Positions 15,954 through 24,807 of a stretch of 64,000 nucleotides of DNA are shown one piece after another (the first letter of the stretch is position 1; every line of letters starts with the position of its first letter). The notes under the pieces are model-generated. The model was not told the DNA's origin and did no database searches. It saw only the letters and a list, made by a program, of their open reading frames with translations. Source of the DNA: an uncultured Bacteroides sp. (lineage in GTDB: Bacteria > Bacteroidota > Bacteroidia > Bacteroidales > Bacteroidaceae); assembly GCF_902491285.1 (NCBI RefSeq), contig NZ_CABUHK010000015.1:1-64000 (forward strand), in the 5' to 3' direction. The position numbers and the translations under genes are program-made.

Positions 15954-16820
15954 ATGAAATTGAGAGAAAGAATCCAACGTTTTCTGCATGACGAGAAACT
16001 GAAACGAAAGTTATACATCATCATCTTCGAATCGGACACCCCTGCCGGGAAACTGTTCGATGTGATTCTTATCGGCTGCATTCTGGTCAGTGTATTACTT
16101 GTCATCATCGAAAGTCTGAAAGGACTCCCCGCGTTTCTGACGACTCCGTTCGTCGTACTGGAATATCTTTTCACCGCTTTCTTCACGTTCGAGTATCTGA
16201 CAAGAATCTACTGCTCGCCCCGCCCCCGGAAATACATTTTCAGTTTTTTCGGCATCGTCGACTTATTGGCTACCCTGCCGCTTTATATCGGCCTGATTTT
16301 CCCGGGTGCACGCTATTTGCTTATCATCCGTGCTTTCCGACTGATACGGGTATTCCGTGTATTCAAGTTATTCAACTTCCTGAACGAAGGTGAACGGCTG
16401 CTCACCGCCCTGCGAGAAAGCAGCAAAAAGATTGCGGTATTCTTCCTGTTTGTCGTTATTCTGGTGACTTCCATCGGGACATTGATGTATATGATTGAAG
16501 GCACACAACCCGACTCCCAGTTCAACAATATCCCGAACAGCATCTACTGGGCAATCGTCACCATGACTACCGTAGGCTACGGAGACATCACCCCTGTCAC
16601 CGGTTTGGGGAAGTTTCTTTCCGCCTGCGTGATGCTTATCGGTTACACCATCATCGCCGTGCCGACAGGTATCGTATCGGCCTCGATGATGAAAGACTAC
16701 AAGCGGCGAAGAGACAAAGAATGCCCTAACTGCCACCGATCCGGTCATGAGGACAACGCAGAATTTTGCAAATATTGCGGAAGTAGTCTGAATCCGGTTG
16801 GGACAAAAGAAAAAACATAG
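15954..16820 (+). CDS. Voltage-gated-type potassium channel with C-terminal zinc ribbon
   Basis: 288 aa six-helix channel. S4-like helix with spaced arginines: RYLLIIRAFRLIRVFRVF. Pore and selectivity filter: AIVTMTTVGYGDITP, with TVGYGD at residues 206-211. After S6 the cytoplasmic tail carries a zinc ribbon (CPNC ... CKYC, about residues 259-280). It conducts K+ across the inner membrane; voltage sensing is inferred from S4. ATG at 15954 starts after the upstream stop at 15925; the frame is open slightly further. Likely co-transcribed with the lytic transglycosylase. Confidence 0.92.
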   Translation: MKLRERIQRFLHDEKLKRKLYIIIFESDTPAGKLFDVILIGCILVSVLLVIIESLKGLPAFLTTPFVVLEYLFTAFFTFEYLTRIYCSPRPRKYIFSFFGIVDLLATLPLYIGLIFPGARYLLIIRAFRLIRVFRVFKLFNFLNEGERLLTALRESSKKIAVFFLFVVILVTSIGTLMYMIEGTQPDSQFNNIPNSIYWAIVTMTTVGYGDITPVTGLGKFLSACVMLIGYTIIAVPTGIVSASMMKDYKRRRDKECPNCHRSGHEDNAEFCKYCGSSLNPVGTKEKT

Positions 16821-16885
16821 GACGAAGCGAGAGACAACACATCATTCAAAACAAAAATGAAAAACAATCTTTACCCCCTATATGT

Positions 16886-19387
16886 ATGAATAAACATCTT
16901 AAAATCGCAGCAGCTCTATTAGCAGCTTTACCGACATTGGTCATCGCGCAAGTGCGCACTAAACACACCTTTGAGAAAGGATGGAAATTCACTCGTGAAG
17001 ACGACAAGAATTTCAGTCAGAAACAGTATGACGACGCCAAATGGCAATCCGTCACCGTCCCTCACGACTGGGCTATTTATGGTCCTTTCAGCATCGACAA
17101 CGACAAACAGAACGTAGCTATCACCCAGGATGGCCAAAAGGAAGCAATGGAACACGCGGGACGTACAGGCGGACTTCCTTTTGTCGGAGTAGGCTGGTAT
17201 CGCCTGAATTTCGAAGTTCCGGGTTTCTCTTCCGGCAAGAAAGCAACTCTTATTCTTGACGGTGCCATGAGTCATGCCCGCGTGTACATCAACGGACAGG
17301 AAGCAGGTTACTGGCCCTACGGCTACAACTCTTTCCGTATCGACGCTACCCCTTACCTGAAAGCGGGCGAACAGAACACATTAGCCATCCGTTTGGAAAA
17401 CGAAACCGAATCTTCACGCTGGTATCCGGGTGCAGGACTGTATCGGAATGTCCATCTGGTGATTAACGAAGACGCCCATGTCCCGACATGGGGAACGCAG
17501 CTTACTACCCCTGTCGTGAAAAAGGAGTTTGCCAAAGTAAACCTGAAAACCTGTCTCGAATTTCCTTCCGGCAAGTCTTTTACTGATTACCGCATTGTGA
17601 CTGAGCTGAAAGCTCCCGACGGCAAAGTTGTAGCCACCAACGAAGAAAAAGGAAGAAAGTATGACGGAAATATATTTGAACAGAATTTCGTGATAGATAC
17701 TCCCCTGCTCTGGTCGCCCGACTCACCATCTCTCTATTCTGCCGTATCCAAGGTTTACGAGGGCAATACACTGAAAGACGAGTATACCACACCGTTCGGT
17801 ATACGGTCTATTGAAATCATCCCGAACAAAGGATTTTATCTGAACGGAGAACGCACTGTGTTCAAGGGGGTCTGCAATCATCATGACTTAGGACCGTTGG
17901 GTGGTATCGCCAATGAAGCCGGTATCCGTCGTCAGATACGTATATTGAAGGATATGGGTTGCAACGCCATCCGTACTTCTCACAATATGCCCGCACCGGA
18001 GTTGATTCGCGCTTGTGACGAGATGGGTATGATGGTGATGGCGGAATCATTCGACGAATGGAAAGGTGCTAAATTGCAGAACGGTTATCATAAGGTTTTT
18101 GACGAATGGGTGGAGAAAGATTTGGTGAATCTGCTTCATCAGTTCCGTAACAACCCCAGTGTAGTAATGTGGTGTATCGGAAATGAAGTTCCCGACCAGT
18201 GGAACGGCGACCGCGGTCCGAAACTCTCCCGATTCCTGCAGGACATCTGCCATCGTGAGGATCCTACACGTCCCGTCACTCAAGGTATGGATGCTCCCGA
18301 CGCTGTGGTTAATAACAATATGGCTGCCGTGATGGACGTAGCCGGATTCAACTATCGCCCGCACAAATACCAGGAAAATTACAAGAAACTCCCGCAACAA
18401 ATTATCCTGGGCAGTGAGACCGCTTCAACGGTCAGCTCACGTGGTGTATACAAACTGCCTGTTGCCCGCCGTTCGATGCAGAAATATCCCGATCATCAGG
18501 CTTCTTCTTATGACGTAGAACACTGCGGATGGTCTAATCTGCCCGAAGATGATTTCATTCAGCATGAAGACTTGCCATATTGTATCGGAGAATTTGTATG
18601 GACCGGATTCGACTATCTGGGCGAACCGACCCCTTATTATACGGACTGGCCAAGCCATTCTTCCCTATTCGGAATCATTGACCTTGCCGGATTGCCGAAA
18701 GACCGTTATTATCTCTATCGCAGCCATTGGAACAAAAAGGAAGAAACGCTCCATATCCTGCCGCACTGGAATTGGGAAGGACACGAAGGGGAAGTAGTGC
18801 CCGTATTTGTCTATACCAACTATCCGTCTGCCGAACTGTTTATCAACGGCAAGAGTCAGGGCAAACGTACGAAAGACCTCTCCATAACGATTGACAACAG
18901 TGCCGATTCCGCTTCTATGGCTAACCTCAAACGCCAGCAGCGTTATCGCCTGATGTGGATGGATACAAAGTACGAACCAGGTACGGTGAAAGTCGTAGCT
19001 TATGATAAAGACGGCAAGGCTGTCGCCGAAAAGGAGATTCATACAGCCGGAAAGCCTCATCATATTGAACTGATACCGGACCGTACACAAATCAAAGCCG
19101 ATGAAAAAGACCTGTCGTTTGTCACTGTCAGAGTAGTGGATAAAGACGGTAACCTCTGTCCGCTAGCTGACAACGTTATCAGCTTTAAAGTGAAAGGTGC
19201 AGGAACATACCGTGCAGGAGCCAACGGAAATCCCGCTTCGCTCGAATCGTTCCAAACTCCGAAGATGAAGGTCTTCAGCGGTATGATGACTGCTATCGTT
19301 TCTTCTTCCGACAAGCCGGGAAAGATTATACTGGAAGCTAGCGGAAAAGGGCTGGTGAAAGGTGTGCTGGAGATTGAAAGCAAGTAG
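16886..19387 (+). CDS. Secreted GH2 beta-galactosidase-type glycoside hydrolase
   Basis: 833 aa with a signal peptide (HLKIAAALLAALPTLVIAQ). Order: sugar-binding jelly roll (about 25-190), Ig-like domain (about 190-300), TIM barrel (about 300-600), then two C-terminal beta domains of the kind found in Bacteroides GH2 enzymes (a DUF4982-like one, then an Ig-like one from about 715). The acid/base is Glu434 in CIGNEVPD and the nucleophile is Glu511 in LGSETAS. GFYLNGERTVFKGVCNHHD is the usual barrel entry. GH2 covers beta-galactosidase, beta-mannosidase and beta-glucuronidase; galactosidase is the best guess. It stands alone, not beside a SusC/D pair, and ends at a strong terminator. Confidence 0.92.
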   Translation: MNKHLKIAAALLAALPTLVIAQVRTKHTFEKGWKFTREDDKNFSQKQYDDAKWQSVTVPHDWAIYGPFSIDNDKQNVAITQDGQKEAMEHAGRTGGLPFVGVGWYRLNFEVPGFSSGKKATLILDGAMSHARVYINGQEAGYWPYGYNSFRIDATPYLKAGEQNTLAIRLENETESSRWYPGAGLYRNVHLVINEDAHVPTWGTQLTTPVVKKEFAKVNLKTCLEFPSGKSFTDYRIVTELKAPDGKVVATNEEKGRKYDGNIFEQNFVIDTPLLWSPDSPSLYSAVSKVYEGNTLKDEYTTPFGIRSIEIIPNKGFYLNGERTVFKGVCNHHDLGPLGGIANEAGIRRQIRILKDMGCNAIRTSHNMPAPELIRACDEMGMMVMAESFDEWKGAKLQNGYHKVFDEWVEKDLVNLLHQFRNNPSVVMWCIGNEVPDQWNGDRGPKLSRFLQDICHREDPTRPVTQGMDAPDAVVNNNMAAVMDVAGFNYRPHKYQENYKKLPQQIILGSETASTVSSRGVYKLPVARRSMQKYPDHQASSYDVEHCGWSNLPEDDFIQHEDLPYCIGEFVWTGFDYLGEPTPYYTDWPSHSSLFGIIDLAGLPKDRYYLYRSHWNKKEETLHILPHWNWEGHEGEVVPVFVYTNYPSAELFINGKSQGKRTKDLSITIDNSADSASMANLKRQQRYRLMWMDTKYEPGTVKVVAYDKDGKAVAEKEIHTAGKPHHIELIPDRTQIKADEKDLSFVTVRVVDKDGNLCPLADNVISFKVKGAGTYRAGANGNPASLESFQTPKMKVFSGMMTAIVSSSDKPGKIILEASGKGLVKGVLEIESK

Positions 19388-19408
19388 GAAGCAATGCTCT
19401 TATAAAAA

Positions 19409-19450
19409 ATGGGGTGATGGTCGTACTTACGATTCTCACCCCGTTTTTTT
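19409..19450. terminator. Strong terminator after GH2, usable from both sides
   Basis: GGGGTGA (19411-19417) pairs with TCACCCC (19436-19442), with a second inner pairing TCGT/ACGA, followed by G and T7. An A-run before the stem gives a T-run for the convergent DUF2809 gene. Confidence 0.85.
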
Positions 19451-19451
19451 G

Positions 19452-19817
19452 TTATTTCCGTTGAGACAAGCGCTCAAATAAAATAATCAGTACGCATCCC
19501 ACTGCATAACAGGCAATATCCGCCCAATCGAACGTAGAGCCTAGAACAACTCTGGCTACGCGATTCGTAATACCTAAAGTTTCTGCCAACTGGAAGTACT
19601 GCATCATCTCCACAAAACAGGCAAAGAGAAATACATAGAACGGCATTCGTGGAATACCTGTCGGCAAAAATATCCTCACAAAACAATATACCAGCACAAC
19701 GACCAATACATCCCCGATGTATGGACGCACAAAATTATCACGCACATACAAGGCAATCAGTACTTCTACACAAAAGATTACCAAAAAGCTGATTATATAA
19801 AATATTCTTTTCTTCAT
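19452..19817 (-). CDS. DUF2809 family membrane protein
   Basis: 121 aa, four hydrophobic helices. The pattern FLFACFVEMMQYFQL (acidic residue within a helix) and the end helix DIACYAVGCVLIILF fit DUF2809. No function is established. ATG at 19817 (MKKRIFYIISF) is preferred; an in-frame ATG at 19844 would add nine residues. Confidence 0.8.
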   Translation of the reverse strand: MKKRIFYIISFLVIFCVEVLIALYVRDNFVRPYIGDVLVVVLVYCFVRIFLPTGIPRMPFYVFLFACFVEMMQYFQLAETLGITNRVARVVLGSTFDWADIACYAVGCVLIILFERLSQRK

Positions 19818-19992
19818 TATTCGCCCAATCACGGGATTAAACATTTATTTGAGTGTGCGAATATACGATAAAATAGAACGGATACATTCAAATATTACTA
19901 AATTAACGACACAAAAAGAGGAAATAATTGTATATTTATAGGTCTAAGCATTTTATCCACAAACAATAAAAAACAGAAAGGAGATTGAACGT

Positions 19993-20661
19993 ATGATGTT
20001 GAACATGGATTTTGTATTACGCTTGCTAGTTGCCGGAATACTCGGAGCCATTATCGGACTGGACCGTGAATACCGTGCCAAAGAAGCCGGATACCGCACT
20101 CATTTCCTCGTTTCACTAGGCAGTGCACTGATTATGATTGTCTCCCAATACGGATTTCAGGAGATTATAAAAGAAAACAGTGTGACGCTCGACCCAAGTC
20201 GTGTAGCTGCACAAGTTGTCAGTGGCATCGGATTTATCGGTGCAGGAACCATCATCTTTCAGAAGCAAATAGTCCGCGGACTAACCACTGCGGCAGGCAT
20301 TTGGGCAACGGCAGGCATCGGGCTGGCAGTCGGTGCTGGAATGTATACTATCGGAATTGCCGCTATGGTATTGACTCTTGTCGGACTGGAACTGCTCAGT
20401 TATCTCTTCAAAAGTATCGGCATGAAAAGTTCAATGGTATCTTTCTCTACCACCAATAAAGACACGCTGAAACTGATAGCAGACAGATTCAACTCCAAAG
20501 ACTACCTAATAGTCTCCTATGAAATGGAAACCTCTCACACAAGCGAAACCGAATCTTATCAGGTAACAATGGTAATCAAATCAAAGCGGAACAATGATGA
20601 AGGCCAACTACTTTCTCTGATACAGGAATTTCCGGACGTGACGGTGCAACGGATTGAATAA
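19993..20661 (+). CDS. MgtC/SapB family membrane protein
   Basis: 222 aa. Four or five membrane helices over residues 1-140, with the conserved GAIIGLDREYRAKEAGYRTH and the following SGIGFIGAGTII and AGIWATAGIGLAVG. The C-terminal 80 residues form a cytoplasmic ACT-like domain. Family members affect Mg2+ homeostasis and ATP synthase activity; the exact job here is unknown. The start at 19993 has an AAGGAG site about ten bases upstream, one of the clearer ribosome sites in the window. Confidence 0.92.
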   Translation: MMLNMDFVLRLLVAGILGAIIGLDREYRAKEAGYRTHFLVSLGSALIMIVSQYGFQEIIKENSVTLDPSRVAAQVVSGIGFIGAGTIIFQKQIVRGLTTAAGIWATAGIGLAVGAGMYTIGIAAMVLTLVGLELLSYLFKSIGMKSSMVSFSTTNKDTLKLIADRFNSKDYLIVSYEMETSHTSETESYQVTMVIKSKRNNDEGQLLSLIQEFPDVTVQRIE

Positions 20662-20675
20662 GTTCCCTTGCCGGA

Positions 20676-21449
20676 CTATCGCTGTTTCTCTGTCAGATAC
20701 TTCCAATAGCGCACAGGCATATCCTGCCTGTGTTTCCTCGGATTAATGCGCTCTTTTATACAAATCGCCTTGAAATAGGTTTTCCAAAGTTGCTGGAAGA
20801 GTTTTTCGTCTTTATCCATAAGGCTTTCGTCAAGCATTCCCGTTATCAGGTGGGATTCTCGACTGTCATCATCAAAAGAAATCGTAGTCACTTCTTGTAA
20901 ATCGTAATAAAATCCATAGCGACGTTTCATATCATAGATAATCCACTTTTGGTCGGCAAAACGGTCTTTGAAGTGATGAACGGTAAGCGGCAATGCATTA
21001 AATTGCGGTTCGAAAGCAGCAAAGAATGTACCGTCCGCAGCCTTCTGAAAACGGACGAACTGCATCAGGTGCACACGTTCACCATCTACCTTCTTCCAGA
21101 TTTGTGCCAATTGCAGTACATCCGGGTCAGCAAAGTTAGTTTCAATGGAACGGGGAGAATCAATCGCCTTACGGATATAACGAAAAATAAGCATCCCTAC
21201 TTCCGGCAGTTCCGACAACCAGCTTTGAGTAAGACACCCCAATGCCGAAGATGAAACTTTTTTCTGTAAACCGCGCCATACACGAGTGGCTTTTTCTTCA
21301 TCAGTGACTACTGTATGCAGTTCATCATAAAACAAGGGCAAAGCATCTCCTTCCGACAAAAGTTCGTCGGGAAAGGTCTTACGGAAATAAGCATCAAAGA
21401 CAGCAGTCAGCAGACCGTCAAAGGTTTTATCGTAGATATAAATATTCAT
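20676..21449 (-). CDS. TIGR03915/DUF4130 putative DNA metabolism protein
   Basis: 257 aa, no signal peptide. The sequence pattern IYIYDKTFDGLLTAVFDAY at the N-terminus and IWKKVDGERVHLMQFVRF, FADQKWIIYDMKRRYGFYY fits the TIGR03915 family. It is found paired with the radical SAM protein encoded just upstream and may act with it on damaged or modified DNA; biochemical evidence is lacking. Its ATG overlaps the stop of the radical SAM gene by four bases (ATGA), so the two are translationally coupled. Confidence 0.88.
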   Translation of the reverse strand: MNIYIYDKTFDGLLTAVFDAYFRKTFPDELLSEGDALPLFYDELHTVVTDEEKATRVWRGLQKKVSSSALGCLTQSWLSELPEVGMLIFRYIRKAIDSPRSIETNFADPDVLQLAQIWKKVDGERVHLMQFVRFQKAADGTFFAAFEPQFNALPLTVHHFKDRFADQKWIIYDMKRRYGFYYDLQEVTTISFDDDSRESHLITGMLDESLMDKDEKLFQQLWKTYFKAICIKERINPRKHRQDMPVRYWKYLTEKQR

Positions 21450-22714
21450 TCTCCAAAATCAAGTATCAACTGTCGTTCATCCACTTTCTTTTTCGGTTTT
21501 GGCAATAACAAAGAACGTACCCGTTGCGGAGAAAGCTCGTTCACAGTCTGCATCTGGAGAGGAAGTTCCTTACAGGTAATGAAATATTGTGCTTTCTTCA
21601 TCACCACTCCTATCTTCTTTAATTCGTAGAACCCCAGTCGGGAGAAACGCCGGGAAGCAACAATCAGCTTCGCCGATTTCACACCGATACCCGGCACACG
21701 GAGAAGCATTTCGTAATCCGCTTTATTAATGTCGACTGGGAAATGCTCAGGGTGGCGCAATGCCCATGAGAGCTTCGGGTCTATTTCAAGATCAAGGTCC
21801 GGGTAAGAGTCGTCCACTATTTCGTCTACTTTGAACTGGTAGAAACGTAACAGCCAGTCAGCCTGATAAAGCCGGTTTTCGCGTACCAGTGGTGGTTGCT
21901 TCAAGGCGGGCAGGCGCTTGTCGTAAGTATTTACAGAAACATAGCCGGAGTAATAGACACGCTTCATCGTGGGACGGTTGTAAAGTGCCGACGAGAGGAA
22001 CAGAATGTCTTTATCCGATTCGGAAGTAGCACCGACAATAACTTGCGTACTCTGTCCGGCAGGTGCGAAACGCGGGGCATGACGGAATTTCTGCCGCTCT
22101 TCCTTACTCTCCAATACCCCTTGCTGAATGTACTTCATGGGGGCAAAGACACTTTTATGGTCTTTCTCCGGTGCAAGAAGTTTCAGGTTCTCTTCTTTGG
22201 GAATTTCTACGTTGACGCTGAGACGGTCGGCATACAGTCCGGCTTCGTTCACCAGTTCGCGGCTGGCACCGGGGATACTTTTCAGGTGGATATATCCGTT
22301 GAAGCGATACACTTGCCGCAGGTCTTTCGCCACACGCACCAACCGTTCCATTGTATAATCCGGGTTACGGACAACGCCGGAGCTGAGGAATAATCCTTCT
22401 ATATAGTTACGACGATAAAATTCCATCGTCAGTTCCACTAATTCGGATACGGAGAAAGTGGCACGCGGAAGGTCGTTGCTGCGGCGGTTGATGCAGTAAG
22501 CACAATCGTAGATACAATAATTGGTAAGCATGATTTTCAGCAACGATATGCACCGTCCGTCTTCGGCAAAACTATGGCATATTCCCCATCCTCCGACAGT
22601 ATTGCCCAGCATCCCCGGTTTGTTGGAGCGTACAGTGCCACTGGAAGAGCAGGAAACATCATACTTCGCGGATTCCGCGAGTATCTTCAGTTTAGCCAAG
22701 ACATTTTCGTTCAT
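21446..22714 (-). CDS. TIGR03916 radical SAM protein, putative DNA modification/repair
   Basis: 422 aa. Radical SAM cluster motif CIYDCAYC (CxxxCxxC) near residue 75, in the context MLTNYCIYDCAYCINRR. The C-terminal part has a helix-hairpin-helix DNA-binding motif (LLRVPGIGVKSAKLIVASRR). Together they suggest radical chemistry on DNA, as the family name proposes. It is coupled to the DUF4130 gene downstream and has a -7 box 32 bases upstream. Confidence 0.9.
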   Translation of the reverse strand: MNENVLAKLKILAESAKYDVSCSSSGTVRSNKPGMLGNTVGGWGICHSFAEDGRCISLLKIMLTNYCIYDCAYCINRRSNDLPRATFSVSELVELTMEFYRRNYIEGLFLSSGVVRNPDYTMERLVRVAKDLRQVYRFNGYIHLKSIPGASRELVNEAGLYADRLSVNVEIPKEENLKLLAPEKDHKSVFAPMKYIQQGVLESKEERQKFRHAPRFAPAGQSTQVIVGATSESDKDILFLSSALYNRPTMKRVYYSGYVSVNTYDKRLPALKQPPLVRENRLYQADWLLRFYQFKVDEIVDDSYPDLDLEIDPKLSWALRHPEHFPVDINKADYEMLLRVPGIGVKSAKLIVASRRFSRLGFYELKKIGVVMKKAQYFITCKELPLQMQTVNELSPQRVRSLLLPKPKKKVDERQLILDFGE

Positions 22715-22746
22715 AAATTCCCAATCTGATCAATCTGATTATTCCG

Positions 22747-22754
22747 CAAATATA
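22747..22754 (-). promoter_or_regulatory. -7 box of the radical SAM/DUF4130 operon
   Basis: TATATTTG on the minus strand, 32 bases upstream of the ATG at 22714. Confidence 0.5.
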
Positions 22755-22820
22755 CGATTTAATTTGGTTTGAATATCCATTTCCAAATCTTCCATTAAAA
22801 AAGATACTTCCAACACAGAA

Positions 22821-22857
22821 AGAGGGTCTGCCGCAAGCGACAGACCCTCTCCTTTTT
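22821..22857 (-). terminator. Terminator hairpin after histone H1-like gene
   Basis: AGAGGGTCTG (22821-30) pairs perfectly with CAGACCCTCT (22841-50), with a short inner extension. It lies just downstream of the minus-strand histone gene. The T-run is short on that strand and longer on the plus strand. Confidence 0.75.
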
Positions 22858-22882
22858 CCTGTATCTTAGTAGTCTACTAATA

Positions 22883-23059
22883 TTACTGCTTAGCAGCTTC
22901 CAAAGATGCTTTACGGAATTCTTTCATAGCTTTCTCGATTTCCAAAGAAGCCTTACGAGCACGAGTTCCTGCTGCTTTGTTACCGTTTTCAATCTGAGCG
23001 TTAGCATCTTTTGAGAAGTCAGCATAAAGAGCTGCTACCTTTTCTACCAATTCTTTCAT
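22883..23059 (-). CDS. Histone H1-like small protein
   Basis: 58 aa, lysine- and alanine-rich and helical: MKELVEKVAALYADF, then NKAAGTRARKASLEIEKAMKEFRKASLEAAK. It fits the bacterial histone H1 (Hc1-like) family, which binds DNA non-specifically in the nucleoid, though this member is less basic than Hc1. ATG at 23059 has AAGGA four bases upstream. It has its own promoter and terminator. Confidence 0.85.
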   Translation of the reverse strand: MKELVEKVAALYADFSKDANAQIENGNKAAGTRARKASLEIEKAMKEFRKASLEAAKQ

Positions 23060-23092
23060 AATCCTTTTATTTTTTTCGTTAATAATGTGCCG

Positions 23093-23100
23093 CAAAAATA
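23093..23100 (-). promoter_or_regulatory. -7 box of the histone H1-like gene
   Basis: TATTTTTG on the minus strand, 33 bases upstream of the ATG at 23059. Confidence 0.55.
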
Positions 23101-23193
23101 CACTGTTTCCCGAAATAAACGCATAAAAACAATATTTTTTTTGAAATATTCTTCGAAAATTATGCAAAAAAAGGGGTTTTCACCTTTTTTATC

Positions 23194-23201
23194 TACCTTT
23201 G
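23194..23201 (+). promoter_or_regulatory. -7 box of the AlbA_2 gene
   Basis: TACCTTTG, only five bases before the ATG at 23207. The transcript would start at or next to the start codon. Confidence 0.6.
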
Positions 23202-23206
23202 CAACC

Positions 23207-23854
23207 ATGAAACTGCTTACAGATACCGATTATATACATACACTGATTGCTGAAGGTGAGCATCAACAACAGGATTTTAAGTTCGAAATCTCCGACGCCC
23301 GAAAAATAGCCAAGACACTCTCCGCTTTTGCCAACACCGACGGGGGACGGTTGCTTATCGGTGTGAAGGACAACGGAAAAATTGCCGGAGTACGCTCCGA
23401 AGAAGAGAAATATATGATTGAAGCTGCGGCACAACTTTACTGTGTCCCGGAAGTGGAATATACCCTAAAAACATATATAGCAGAAGGACGACAGGTTTTG
23501 GTAGCAACGATTGAAGAGACTCCGCACAAACCGGTTTATGCCAAAGATGAAACGGGAAAACCTCTCGCCTATCTCCGCATCAAAGACGAAAACATACTGG
23601 CAACTCCTATACACCTACGTGTATGGCAACAGAGTGACAGTCCGCGTGGGGAGCTTATCCGCTACACTGAGCGGGAACAGCTTTTACTGAACCAACTGGA
23701 ACAGGGGGCTTTACTTTCACTCAACCGCTATTGCCGCCAGACAGGACTTTCACGCCGCGCTGCCGAACATCTGCTTGCCAAATTTGTCCGTTATGATATT
23801 GTGGAGCCTGTGTTCGAAAATCATAAATTCTACTTCCGAATGAAGAACGAATAA
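23207..23854 (+). CDS. AlbA_2 (Schlafen-like) domain protein
   Basis: 215 aa. Residues about 10-125 form an AlbA_2/Schlafen-type domain: HQQQDFKFEISDARKIAKTL, then SAFANTDGGRLLIGVKDNG and the later KDENILATPIHL. The C-terminal 60 residues look like a winged helix (LSLNRYCRQTGLSRRAAEHL). Such proteins are putative nucleic-acid-binding regulators; no target is known. ATG at 23207 is chosen because the promoter lies directly upstream, although the frame is open to 23087. Confidence 0.85.
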   Translation: MKLLTDTDYIHTLIAEGEHQQQDFKFEISDARKIAKTLSAFANTDGGRLLIGVKDNGKIAGVRSEEEKYMIEAAAQLYCVPEVEYTLKTYIAEGRQVLVATIEETPHKPVYAKDETGKPLAYLRIKDENILATPIHLRVWQQSDSPRGELIRYTEREQLLLNQLEQGALLSLNRYCRQTGLSRRAAEHLLAKFVRYDIVEPVFENHKFYFRMKNE

Positions 23855-23930
23855 CCACAATATAATAAAAAAGAGACAATGCCGGACATCGAAAAGGAGT
23901 TGGAATGTTGGTGAAACCCAACTGTTTTTG

Positions 23931-23938
23931 TACCTTTG
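23931..23938 (+). promoter_or_regulatory. -7 box of the 24.0 kb hypothetical gene
   Basis: TACCTTTG, 88 bases before the ATG at 24027. A hairpin (GTTGG/CCAAC) and T5 just upstream may end the AlbA_2 transcript. Confidence 0.5.
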
Positions 23939-24026
23939 CGGGCAGATTGCCAAAGGATAGTTATATAATATAACTCCCCACGCACTCCAACAGTAAATTG
24001 TAAATAATAAAATTGTAAATATAACA

Positions 24027-24659
24027 ATGAGCTTATTTGGTTTATTCAAGAAAAAATCCGATGAAACAAAAGTCGGCAACGTAGAAGATTTCATATCTCT
24101 GACCCGGGTTTATTTCCAGTCAGTTATCGCCACGAATCTTGGTATTACAAATATCCGCTTCCTGCCGGATGTGGCCAACTTTAAACGCCTGTTTAAGGTA
24201 CCTACCCAGAATGGCAAGTTGGGATTGGCAGAGAAGTCGGCTTCACGCAAAATGTTGATGCAGGATTACGGGCTGAACGAGAGTTTCTTCAAAGAAATTG
24301 ACGCTTCGGTGAAACGTAATTGCCGCACACAGAATGATATCCAGTCTTATTTGTTTATGTATCAGGGATTCTCCAATGACTTGATGATGTTGATGGGAAA
24401 CTTGATGCAGTGGAAGTTCCGTATGCCGTCTATTTTCAAGAAGGCTCTATATGGCATGACACAAAAGACGGTACATGATGTATGTACCAAGATGGTATGG
24501 AAAGCTGATGACGTGCATAAGACAGCAGCCGCTGTCCGTCAGTACAAGGAACGTTTGGGATACTCGGAACAGTGGATGACGGATTATGTATATAATATCG
24601 TCCTACTGGCCAAAAAGGAACCGAAACAAAAAAAGGATGACACGGAAACGAAAAAATAA
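24027..24659 (+). CDS. Conserved hypothetical protein
   Basis: 210 aa, cytoplasmic, mostly helical, with a Lys-rich tail (EPKQKKDDTETKK). It begins MSLFGLFKKKSDETK. No catalytic motif or family was recognised. It has its own promoter with an 88-base leader and a strong terminator, so it is a single-gene unit. Confidence 0.75.
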   Translation: MSLFGLFKKKSDETKVGNVEDFISLTRVYFQSVIATNLGITNIRFLPDVANFKRLFKVPTQNGKLGLAEKSASRKMLMQDYGLNESFFKEIDASVKRNCRTQNDIQSYLFMYQGFSNDLMMLMGNLMQWKFRMPSIFKKALYGMTQKTVHDVCTKMVWKADDVHKTAAAVRQYKERLGYSEQWMTDYVYNIVLLAKKEPKQKKDDTETKK

Positions 24660-24703
24660 GTAGCCGTAAATGTTAGAAAACCGTAAAGAATAACATGATA
24701 GGA

Positions 24704-24734
24704 AAAGCAGGGGTTTTGAACCTCTGCTTTTTTT
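24704..24734 (+). terminator. Terminator after the 24.0 kb gene
   Basis: AAAGCAGGGGTT pairs with AACCTCTGCTTT (one G-T pair) across a short loop, followed by a T-run ending at 24734. Confidence 0.85.
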
Positions 24735-24807
24735 GTTATCTTTATAGGCTCTATGAAAACCGACATACCATCTTTATTATTAACCAACAAAAAGAAATGG
24801 ATTGCTT

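Noticed and set aside
23087..23206. Upstream start of the AlbA_2 gene
   Set aside because: The extra 40 residues overlap the histone promoter and the gene's own -7 box, and do not match the family.
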